This document shows, in pieces, positions 49,401-62,488 of a stretch of DNA of 64,000 bases; the stretch's first letter is position 1; each line of letters starts with the position of its first letter. The stretch comes from Choanephora cucurbitarum (taxonomy: Eukaryota > Mucoromycota > Mucoromycetes > Mucorales > Choanephoraceae): the NCBI GenBank assembly GCA_025331435.1, contig JAIWNI010000011.1, positions 394,764-458,763 of the forward strand. The letters run 5' to 3'. The notes under the pieces were generated by a model. It saw only the letters and a program-made list of their open reading frames with translations, had not been told where the DNA came from and searched no databases. Both the position numbers and the translations under genes were made by a program.

Positions 49401-52400
49401 ACCGATTATTCAAGTTTTCCCAATATACTGATGAATATGCTCTTTATTGAATTGATACGGTTTTGTGGTTGAAATTCAGTTTCTTTATTGATTTTGGAAA
49501 CTTAAATTTTATGTTGCTAAAATGGAAAAAACGCTAATCGATCTTACATTTCAAGCACAAAAAAAAGATCATCTTGAGGCTGCTGCTTTCTTGAAGAAAC
49601 CATTGAACAAGCTATCAGGTGATACATTTTGCGACAAAGAAGGAGAAAGTCGGTATTAGGTTCAACTGAGAGTTTTCACTTGCTATCCCTTATTTAGAAA
49701 CAATCTGGATATTGCGTTTTGCTCTAGCCTTTCGGTTTTTTTAAGTGGTTGCTCTTTGAATGCTTGAGTGTATGCTGTGCCGCTTTAATTTTGCTAAAGA
49801 CACCATTTTTGTTGATGATGTTTTTTGTAAGCTAGAAGTAACTTGGAGGAAGTAAAAGCGTTAATATTATATATTTGATGCTGTATGATTTTTCTTTTAC
49901 AATGAAATAGATATACCAAACATGTGGATAAAAAGGTATTTACTGAGAGCAGGCAAGTTTTTTAATAGACTGGTAAAATCATGGGTTTGTGAATGTAAAA
50001 CGTAGCTGTCCTTCTTGTTTATTCCTGATATTTTGTTAACGCATAAGCAATTTGTGATTAAAATAGATTTCATCTTCAATACGAAAGCACAGGGAAATCA
50101 GCACAAGAAAGCAATTGTAAGGGTAAGAGTTCACTTGTACGATTTTGATGGATGAATGAGTGTTCTTTTACATTACAAAAGAAGGGTATGGGACTTAAGG
50201 GTATTTTGAAGAAGTGGTAGCAGAAGGAACTCTTTGACAGAGTTACCACATATCAGTTGCATTTCGCATTGAATTCAGCTTTTACGAAAGGGTTTTCAGA
50301 TTGGAGCAGAGAAAATGGAAATAAACGAGTTTTGTGTGTGTCATAGTGTAGATAACATTATAGCCTATCCTTAGTATGAAAAGTGGTTCGCCTCCGAATA
50401 GCCTGATAGCATATCGCGCTAATGAAGCCTTCGATTATCCGAAGTTTTACATCCAAACACAACAGGATGCAAGGAGTCATGACCAAAGTCATTTTTGGCT
50501 CCTTTCCTTGTTTCATTTCGCCAATTACATTCTAGTAACCGTTATTGAATATCACAGAGTAGCTAAGGCAGTATTCTTTAAGACATTCGACTTCCTTTTC
50601 AAAAATGAAATTGGTTCTATTGATATATAGTTAGTTTTGTGTTGTATTCAAAGCATCTGTTTATGCTGACATTACTTTTGTAAATCCTGTTTATTTTAAG
50701 CATACGATTTACCAAACTGTGAACAAAGAACTCCTACAATATCATCTTTTTATGCGAGGGTCTAACTAAATTAGAGGTTGGCTACATACAATTGTTTGGA
50801 TGCAATAGTATAAAATAAAACTTGTTCTGGAACTGTTCTGTTATTTAGCGGACTACAACAGCAACGAGTAAATGAACAAGTAATTCTCTTCATAGCAAAT
50901 GCGCAGGATATGTAAGAATTTTCACCTATTTAGAGTAGATGTGGCAATAGAAAAATGAATAAGTAGAAAATTGAGAGAGGATTAGGAAGATAGTAAGACT
51001 AACAACATCAGAATGAGAGGCAACAAACTACATAATAACGACAATTTGCTGAAAACTAGAAGTAATCAGAAGATAGTTTCAAGCCGTGTGTGGTATTCAC
51101 CACAGCTCATTTATATAATTTAAATACCGATCTGGTTAAGAAGAGTTTTTTATCGTGTCTGACACTTTTTCTCTTCACCTTAATAAAGGCCTATAATTTG
51201 TCTCACTTAACTTGCTAAGTTACAAAACCCTATTCAAAAGACAAATACAACACCGTGTATTAGATCTATACTAACTCAAAAAAAAAACGCTTGGCTTCAT
51301 GAAAACAAGAAACAAACTTCATTTTACTAAAACTAATTGAGGTGTATACATGTGAGCCAAATACACTAAGAATCTTTTCGCTACAAACCAAACAGCCACA
51401 GCAGACAATGATATATTCATTGAGACATCAAAATCTAATGAGAAACTTTTATTACTTCATGATGTATTGTTCAGCCAAAATCATTACATCCATATCTAAT
51501 CCTTGGTCTGTATCAAGTCAAATGAGTCTTCCCTTTTTTTTCTTCTAATTGTTTAAGCAAGAAAGGTGAGTTAGATAGTACCATTAAATCTCAATGTGAA
51601 AAGTCTTGTCCCAAAGCGCATGGAGCTTTTGTTAAACCTTCTCTATTTGGCGAACGTCTGATACAAAAAAAGTTGCGATCAACTTGAGCAAATCAGATGG
51701 TATGGTTCGCATAGGCTAATTTCATGACACTAAAATTCTGTATGCAGCCTCTTTGCTTGTTTATTGATCCACAATATCAATAATCTATGCTTTAGTTATG
51801 ATTGAAAATTGGTATTTACTTGTTCGTTTTTATGGACAATGCGCGTCTGTATTCTTGTTTTGCTTTCTCCAAAACAACTTACTTTGTTAGTGCTGCGTAA
51901 CACTATAAGTGCAAAAAATAACTAACTCATAGTCTACTTTTAAGGCCTATTACGATACAGAGGTAAGTGCAAGACAAATACATGAAAACATACTTGTAAA
52001 TTTGAAGAAATATTATACACTTTGCAATGATATTGGCAATCTATTCGAGTTCTCTTTCCAGTTACTCGTCTCAGTTTGATTTATGATATGACATATCTAA
52101 ACGATTGTGAGAAACTTGCTCAAGTCACTTATCACGCTTCGCGTGCAGCCAATACATTGCTGTCTTTCACAAGAGGGCGCCTGTTATTGAAGTTAGTGTT
52201 GAGGCGACTGATAGTTCATGAGAAAGCAGTGAGAGTTTGTTGGAAGCGTAAAGTTGTCATTCCAGAAATAGCAATAGTAAGGGTAGACAGTTTGTCTCTC
52301 AATCTTGTATTATACGAATTTCAAACAGAAAGGCAGTTAGAATTGTAGCAGATAGAAGCGCCTTTGGTTTCCTTATGAGCTACTTTGACTTGGCTGATAG

Positions 52401-53891
52401 TGTGTAATTTTGCATAATTAAGTTTGTTGAAGATTGAATCGACAATTTCATTGTCTTTATTTAGACTCATCTCAAAAAGTCATAACAGTTCACCTAATGT
52501 CCTTTAATAAATTATATAAAAAAATTGGTGCGGTTCTAAAAAAAGTTGTATATGATTTATCAAAGTTTTTTAAAACAGTGCTTAAGTTTTTTATAACCAC
52601 GCTTATTTTTTTAAAACAGTGCTTAAATTGCAGTTTGCCTGCTTACCGTCTGCTTTTCAAATTAGCATCTGTTAAGATTGATAGGTGAATGACCATGTAA
52701 AAAAAAAAAGACACTATATCGTCAGTATACGAAATACTCTATCTTTTCACCAAAAAATATCTCAAAATTCAGTAACAATGAACCAATTTTTTGTTCGACA
52801 ATTGAATAGAAAGTCTCAATTCTGAGCCTAGATAAAAGCTTATTGAAGACGCACTTTTTATTATTGAGTACCTCTTTAAGAAAACACGTTCCGAATTTTT
52901 TATCAGACACTGGGCTTTGGGAAGGCATAAAAAATTATGCGTATCAGAAAACTCATCTACTGATGCTAAGCGGAACTTGTATTTCGCTGGATACGTGGAC
53001 GTAATATACTAAGCCCACGATAGAGATGAACATAGGAGCTACGATCCAGTCTTATTCAAACACGATATAAATCACCTCCTTGTGTAAGGCAATTTTCTAT
53101 TTATCTACAATCTTTCCATTCGCTTGTGTTCAACGTCCGCAATGTTGCTCATGTATCACCCTTTTCAAAGAGATTTTTCGCACGACTGTTTTGTTAGAAA
53201 GAAAAAAAAGAAGGGGGGAAAGGCTATTCAGAAGGCTAGTTTGACTGATAAAGAATTTATGACTGATAAAGCAAAGATTGAGCAATGAAGCAAAGTCAAA
53301 CATTCTTCAGTGCTATGAAACAAATGAGAGACGCTCAAGCAAGAGAAATAAAGCGAGACCAATGATTCAAGCTTTCTTCCATATCTATTCAGCTCGTTTG
53401 TATAATATTAAAGTATTTTACTGGTGGAGCAAAAGAGAGCCTTACCAAATGATTCTGACACTAGTTTAGTTAAAACTATAGTTGAAACACCTTAAATGAG
53501 TTGGTTATCGAACTTGCTGGAGTAACTGAGTCTATCGGAATCTATAAACCCTGAAAAGCAGTCATCAACTCCTTCAAGGAAACCATTTCAACAAACAGAT
53601 AGAAGAGGCTACTTAACTTGGCTAGTTTGTACTTGTTCTAATGAAGGGTGAAAATATGTCACTTGAGTAACACACTTTGTAGATGAAATGCATCGCTTAG
53701 ATGCTTGAGATCAAGGTCAAAACTAACCAATAGAGCGGAGGTCGGGACAGCCTTTTGTTCTGATCTTCAATTTTGATTGGATAGACAAATTAGAAAAATT
53801 TTCAAACCTAAAAAAAATCTAAATAAAAGACTTTGAAAGCGCGTTTCTTACTGTCCTTTTTCCACCGTTTTTTATACAAAACTTAAGAACC
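49401..53891. other. 4.5-kb spacer, no secure gene
   Basis: The longest gene-poor stretch here. Short frames exist (50376-50630, 52076-52348 plus; 52722-52928 minus) but none resembles a family I know and none joins to another by good splice sites. It may hold decayed repeats. A small 21-bp repeat is listed separately. Confidence 0.4.
52565..52627 (+). repeat. three copies of a 21-bp unit
   Basis: Units one and three share TTTTTTAAAACAGTGCTTAA; unit two is a diverged version (TTTTTTATAACCACGCTTAT). Probably a small local duplication without function. Confidence 0.6.
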
Positions 53892-55472
<1,581 letters not shown>

Positions 55473-55778
55473 GTTAACGCTCCAGGTTTTTTCTGTATAT
55501 CATTCATATTTTAAAAGGAGAGGTCATTCATTTTAGATTCCCCTTTTTGTAAAAAAAAAGAAAAATGAACGTTTCAACATGTTCTTTCAAATTACATGCT
55601 AGTGGTGCACATAAAAAACTATACAAAATAATAAACTGGCATTTCAACATGTATCATAGTATTAAAAAGAAAAAAAACAGTACAGAAAACCTATGATTGG
55701 TTGCATTATTTATGCTATAAATCAGTGTCATTTGCACTATTTTCTTTTTTTTTTTTATCTTTCTTTGTCTACTTCGAG

Positions 55779-58700
55779 ATGACTTTGACTCGATCTTGGT
55801 TTGTCTTGTTGTTGACTTTATGGCAGTGTTTAGAACTTGAAGCATGTGGAATGTAACGTCAAGCTCATCTTTTATGTATTGAGCATAGTTTGAATTCATA
55901 TCTTTATTTTTTTTTGTTCATTGTAGTGCTGTACATAATGAGATTACTTTTCGCTCACTAGAAAACTTTATACCTAAAGACACAATTCAACATGCTTATA
56001 AAAATGACATTTTGGACTCTCCAAGCTTTGCACAAGCAGGTTCTTTTTTTCCAGACTGGTAAATCCATATGAGACTATGTTCATGTATCTTGTATTGACT
56101 TTATCAAATAAAAAAAAAGGGGCTACAACTGCCTTGGCAATAACCAACAATCTGAAGACGGTAAATAGGCTTCCTTTTTATTATTATTATTGATAGCTGA
56201 TATCTTTTTCTGGTTAGCGCATTGGCCATCATTTATTAAAGAAGCAGTCAATTACATTCGAGATACATATCCTGTAGAGCAATTTCATACTAGCCAACAT
56301 GTTAAAGTAGGATTGACATACGAGATAGGATTCTTGTCTAATGTCATCTATACTTAGGGGCTTATATCATTTGTTTTTGCCATCATGTCACATGGTGTAG
56401 CCGATGTAAAATGGCATAGCTTGAACGGTCTTTCTGATTATTTCATTTCTGCTATGGCAAACGTTGATTTTCATGAGAATTATCAAGAAGCCCATACAGC
56501 TGCTGATGCAGGTGCCGAGTTCACCCTTAGGCATTCAAACAAATTATCTTATCTAAACGAAACATGGCAAGTGCCAATTAAAGATCTAGTCAAAATTTAT
56601 AGTCGTCTTTATGCAACCAAACCTTATTTTGGCCGACGAGTACCTTTACAATCACATATTCAGTACTGTATGACAGCAGCCTTTGCTGCCTCAAAAGTTG
56701 ATATTGAGTTTGGGCAGTTCATGTTTGGCTATTATGGATCAAAGAGCCCATTTCTGACTGAGGAAATGTATGATTATCATAGAGGAGGTAATTATATCGT
56801 ATCTCAATAGAAAATAAGATTTTGTACTTACCAAAAACAAAACAAAGGTGTGGAAGATCTGTCTGCAAGTGTATCAGACTGTTACACAGAACTGATTCAA
56901 GCTTTTGAAAATGGTGCAACACATACTTGGCCGGATGCTTTATGTTCAGATTATTTCTATGCAGATACAACATCACACGGCTCAAGCTGCAGTCACCCAT
57001 ATCCAGCCTCTCCTTCTCTTGATTCTGTTTATCAGCAATATGATCCTGTTACAGGCGTATTGACAATCACTGGCCCTTCTAGAGAAAAAGCAAATGACTC
57101 TCAAGGACAAGACTCATTATCTCCTGAAATTGTTGTTACGCCACGCAATCAAGAAAAATCAACTAGGCAGATGCCATTTGGTCAATTGTATTCGTCTGCA
57201 TCAAATCCGTTTATAAAGGAATGTCTATCTTTAGCTCACCAAGATGATTTCTCTAGCATGACATTAACTCTACCTATGACTTCTTCGCGTGTTGGACATC
57301 AGGTTGTCTCGGGAGATTTCAATGGCAATCGCCGTACTGATATTGCTATCTCAGCACCTTATCACCTTGACGATAAAACTCATCAACAGACGGGTGCAGT
57401 CTTTATCTTGGATAGTGCGGCCAACATGATACCGAACAAGCACCCTGATGTTCATTTCACTTATGATATTCGAAACTTATCACAAATAGCACTTCAAGGC
57501 ACTGTTCATCATGGAAGATTTGGTTGGTCTATGGTTGCGATTGACATGAATCAAGATGGCATCGACGATCTTGCTGTCTCAACGCCTTTTGGAAATCAGG
57601 GAGGAAAGATAGATGTCTTTTTTGGTCAAGCACATCTAGGCCTTTCTAAGCAACCCATGATACGAATTGGATTTCCGTCCTACCAATCATTACCAGGCAC
57701 CGTCTTTGCCGCTGTAGATATAAATTCAGATGGTTACGATGATCTTGCTGTAGGATGTCCATTGTGTAGCATACAAGGATACCCTCAAGTAAATAGAGCG
57801 ATAGACAACATAACATTCAACTTACATATTCTTTATTAGGTAGGCGTTGTTCATATCTTTAATAGCTTTTGTGAGCATTGTGAAATCCCTACGTTCTCAC
57901 AACCTGACATCAGTGTTCAAAATCCCAGCAAATCAGCGTACGATCGGTTCGGCGAATCGATCCTATTGATCAATGACACACTTTTGATTGGCGCTCCAGG
58001 ATATTCTATTGAAGGAAAGCAAAGAGTAGGAAGAGTCTATGCCTTTGATAGAATGACACAAACACTCAAGTGGACTATGACAGGCACAAAAGAATTTCAA
58101 CAATTTGGAAGGTGATACTGAGTTTCTCTGAATTGATTCTAGTCCCATCTGGGGTTTAACCTTAGTTTTAATTAAAAATAGAGTCCTTGTTGCAGACAAT
58201 AACAATGACATCGTGGCTATTTCCAGTCCATCTGAAGTAAGTGTCAAGATAGGCTTTATTACTGTGTTCATACTCAACATTATTATTCATTAGGAAACGA
58301 CTTTTGGCCTAAAGAGTTATTGGCAAGCAGGCACAGTTAGAGTTTATGATTGGAACCGAATGCAATTCCATAGCGAGGTAGATGTAACAGACATTGACTT
58401 GGAACGTGGTATGATGAGCATGATTAAGGGTCGTACAAATGCAGGCCATTTAGGACAATCACTTTCGGTATTTGGGGATAATGATGACAATGGTATCTGG
58501 ATTGGAGAACCCATGTCAGAACAAGGTATGAGGTTTAAGCAGAGAGTGTTATGCCTCTTGTTTTTTAATGCTTTTTTCTTATTAGAGAATGGAAGAGTGT
58601 ATCGCTGGTCTTTTGATCATACGATAGAATGCATCAATAATAATCAAGCAACATTAGTAAGTGCAAAAAAGAGAGATGTGCCTGACAACGGAGCCTAAAC

Positions 58701-58913
58701 CAAACATTACTTGCATCATTGATAGGCTCGGTTTGGGTCTCAGATTGGTCCGCTAGGTACTGATGCTATCTGTATCACATCCCAAAGATATGGTCAAAAC
58801 GCACGGTAGGGTGTACAAAACAAAACAAAAAACCGAATACTATACTAACTCTCTTTTCTTTCGAAAGTCATTCTGGAGCTGTCACTTTATTACAGAGAAA
58901 GAAACGATACTAG
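55779..58913 (+). CDS. GPLD1: secreted GPI-specific phospholipase D
   Basis: Would cleave glycosyl-phosphatidylinositol anchors outside the cell. Twelve exons: 55779-55852, 55927-56058, 56120-56160, 56218-56306, 56358-56787, 56848-57788, 57840-58111, 58182-58236, 58294-58525, 58586-58656, 58726-58805, 58868-58913; 820 residues, close to animal GPI-PLD. Exon 1 encodes a signal peptide (MTLTRSWFVLLLTLWQCLE) and CGIAVHNEITFRSLE, the family's mature start. The zinc-dependent phospholipase-like N domain shows DWGYNC, DAHWPSF, MSHGVADVKWH and HTAADAGAEF. Calcium-binding FG-GAP beta-propeller repeats follow near residues 411, 488 and 546 (DFNGNRRTDIAISAP, DMNQDGIDDLAVSTP, DINSDGYDDLAVGCP), with further blades to the end. 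Confidence 0.93.
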
Positions 58914-59133
58914 GCAGTATAGAATTGACATTTTTCTAGTTAAAAAAAAGGATATTCTTTGCCCTGAGATTGATTGCATAACACTGTCTTCAATGTCCCA
59001 AAAAAAAAGTCCCAAAATAAATGTTTTTTTTCTGGAATATATAATATGAAGTAATGTCCCTTTTTCTTTTTTTTTTTCTTCTTCTCTGTCACCCCCGTCT
59101 TTTCTATATTTTTTTTCTATTTTTTTTCAAATA

Positions 59134-59976
59134 ATGGCTATCAAAAAGAAACCTTCTGTTGGTCAATTGGCAGGACGCCGAGCAGAGCCAAAATTGTTTC
59201 GATGCACAGGATTCGGCAATTGCAACATGGTTTTTACTCGAAGTGAACACTTGGCTAGACATGCCCGTAAGCATACAGGAGAGGTGAGTTATGGTCAAGT
59301 TGATTGTCAGAAGAAGAAATTAACGAATTGATAGAAACCCTTTCAATGTATATCCCCAGGGTGCAATCGCATGTTTAGCAGATTTGACAATATGATGCAG
59401 CATGCCAATACACACAATCGTCCAAAAAAGAAAGACATTTTCCAAAGGGAAGAAGATACTTCATTTTCTGTTCATCGAGCATCTGCCCATCATCCTTCCC
59501 CTCCTTCTTATCCTCCTACACCCTCGCCACCTAAGTCATATCAAGAGGTCAACGAGCATTCTTGCTATTCACAACCTAATTATTATTCGCCTATACTACC
59601 GCCACCATCTACTTCTCACTCCATCTATCCTCCTGGCATGATGTCCCTTCCGATACATTATGCGACTCCTAATCATTCTTACTATACTCAGCCATCTCTC
59701 CATAGTCACGATTCGAAATCATATCATACTTTGCCTGCTCATTCATTAGGCCGAAAAAATAGCTTTGAAGATCACATAAGACATCAGCTTCCTTCGCCTG
59801 TCAACTCTGTGTTTGAACCAATGATCAAGATAGAGGGTATCGAGATCACACAAGACGAATATGAAGCCATTGAGGGCTTTAGTCGACTTGTTAGTACGCC
59901 CATTGTACATCAGTCACGGCATTCATCCAGCCCTATCTTTTCTTCGAGAAACTCAAATTTAAACTCTTTTCGTTAA
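59134..59976 (+). CDS. Usv1/Rgm1-like two-finger C2H2 transcription factor
   Basis: Exons 59134-59283 and 59335-59976, one 51-nt intron; 263 residues. The N-terminus holds two fingers: [20 protein letters not shown], then RKHTGEKPFQC and [18 protein letters not shown], the splice junction lying in the linker. The first finger is very like that of the yeast Usv1/Rgm1 stress-related regulators. The rest is Ser/Pro/Tyr/His-rich and disordered ([19 protein letters not shown]), with an acidic conserved-looking patch ([19 protein letters not shown]) near the C-terminus. It shares FSR-DNMMQH in the second finger with the Nrg1-like protein at 30592-31392. Confidence 0.85.
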
Positions 59977-61798
59977 TAGGCTGTGGCTATTCAGGAATCT
60001 TCTTTCTCATTTATAAGCTGAAAACTACCCAATCAATTGGTTGCATTCCCCTCCCCCTTCACTGCATTTTTGACAGGAGATTCCAAAAAAATTTCTTTAA
60101 AAAGAACCCGAATCTCTTGCTTTTTTCATTGTGTCATAATCAATCATCCCTTCTCTTTATTCTGTAACATAATAACAATTGCTTATTGCTGTTCCTTATA
60201 CGCAACTAGTCAATAAATTCGTCAATTCTAAAAGTAATTTTAGCCGTGTAACTTGAAAGTAACAGTGCCTATATTTATTGTAATTCTGGAACATTTTTCT
60301 TTTTGTGTGTTCTATGAATCAAGAAAATGGCAGCTTATAGTTTATCGTGACATCCGATCGATGCTTTCATACTCTGGTTGACTTAAACTTCATGAAACTG
60401 AGATATCCTTTTTTGGTATAGTTGTCATATATTTGACTCGATCTATCAAAGGACATGATGGAACCTATCCTACTTTCCTTTATTGCACATATCTATAAGG
60501 TATCAGCTAAAATTCGATCTGAACACCAATCACCTAAAAAGCTCTTATTGACAGCTGAACAGATATTGCAATCAACTTTAAGGATTGTTTATCTTTATTG
60601 GACCGAGCACTTATGGGTTTAGTGTAAATCCCAAGCTTAAATAAATAGTACGAATGTAGAACAGCCTTTTTGTTTCTGCTTACCCATCAAACCAATTAGT
60701 TATACATGAATCATTAAATCCCTTTCAGCCTATGGGCTGCTATATTACAGTAATGATACAAGCATGTAATGACATGACTTTGAAAAACGAGATAAAATAA
60801 AGAGATACATCTAACGCTCAAAAAGAAAAGCTTTCATAGTCTAATAGTCCATTCAAAGCAAGCCATATTGGCCATTTATGTGATCTGTTATAAGAAACCA
60901 CTATTACGGTAGTCTCTCGGTCTAAGAGCACATTCCTTATAAAATAAAAACATTGTTTTAAGCACCAAAACACCACTTAATGTAAAAAGCACGCTTAATG
61001 TAAGAATAACAAATCTTCGGAATATTGACACTCTTTGATAATCTGGCCAAGATGTCTTTATAAAACAAAAAAAACAGAGGGGATATATACCAGGAACCCA
61101 AGTTCTTATACACAACAACTTTTATTTCAAATGTATACTTGAGCTGTTCTAGTAGGAAGGTTTTAAGTGTTATTTTAGAACCTGAAGGCACTATTGATAG
61201 GCCAAAGCTCCACCAATGCACAATAACCTTCATGGTATAAGGTACTAATTTTCAAGATCCGTGAGTTATTTCAGTCCACACTGTATATGCAACGCGTACA
61301 CATCCATCATAAAATCACTACACAAGTAAGAAATCATGTAATGCATGGCCTAAAAGGGTAAAAATAACAAAGAGGGAAGCAGCAAACCAAGCCAAGAAAG
61401 AAAATAATGATGAAGTACACTGATGTTGTATACAAAAAACGACTTTGTTTGCATGGTGTTTATTTGGATTATATTTGCAAACTTTTTTTCAGACCTCTGA
61501 CTCACCGCCGCAAGTAGTGTTCGAGAAAAAAGGATTGCAATTCTTATCTTTTGTTAAACTTTTTCTGTGCGTAGCCTGTCTTGGCCAGCGTGCATTTGTT
61601 TCCTAACGATGCATTCATATCTTGATCTGGTGGAATAGGCTTTTTTTTATCTCTATCCCTCACAATAGTCGAAATCGGTCGTCAAAGTAAATTGATTTAT
61701 ACCATGGCTAAGATCTTATAAACGATAATTTGAAGACTTCATAAGAACACAAGAAATTTTTTCTTCTTCGCGCCTTCATTACTGCAAATAAGCAGCTC
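59977..61798. other. spacer, no gene recognised
   Basis: Downstream of the zinc-finger gene. Minus-strand frames at 60888-61118 and 60958-61233 overlap in different frames and look accidental. Confidence 0.4.
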
Positions 61799-62488
61799 AT
61801 GATCGCTAAAATCTGTCACAATAGCTGGCAGCAGCTGAAGGCATACTGAACAAAGCTGTATAAGGAAGTGTTCGTGGGGTTAAGGCCGGGATTGAAAAAT
61901 GTCTTGAAGCAACAGCAAAACATTGAAAGTTCTGTTTGTCAAAGTATTTACGCAGCCGTGAATAGAGAACAAGATGACAACCAACTCAAGAATATGCTGT
62001 TGAGTTGGTGTACGTCAATTTTTGAGCAGAAACCAGTACCAAGCAGCGTAGATATTGATCGTTTACGAGCCGAAGTAACTACCCTCGAAGGAAGACTCAG
62101 ATCGCTCACAGAAGAGTTGACTGTCTTGGCTTTCAAGTTTCTTACCTCTTTCAATATTCTGACACATGTTGAGAGACATGTATTAAAGTTGACCGTATCA
62201 AATGCTGTGGATATCAATTCTGAGATTTTTGCCAATCCATATCGAAAGCATTTGTCATTATTGAACTTTACAAACTTGCAGTCACTACAGACGCCAATTA
62301 TACGTAGAAACGGAGGAGAAGAAGTCCACAGAGAGTTTACTTTCTTTAAGAAGCTTCTGTTTGAAGACAGGTTTGACATAATGCCAGTCGCAGCCGCTAG
62401 AAGAGGCACATATCATATGGGTCAAAGGAATATCTGCTTGGGTACAATGAAAATATGGCAATGGAATTCACAGCATCAGAATCTGTAG
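61799..62488 (+). pseudogene. hypothetical protein frame broken by one stop
   Basis: Read from ATG at 61799 (MIAKICHNSWQQLKAY) the frame meets a single TGA at 61847 and then stays open for 213 codons to TAG. Within it, residues around SSVDIDRLRAEVTTLEGRLR could form a short coiled coil. The first ATG after the stop is at 61994, giving 164 residues. I do not recognise a family. No splice pair removes the TGA. A recently inactivated gene, a fragment of a mobile element or a shorter real gene from 61994 are all open. Confidence 0.4.
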
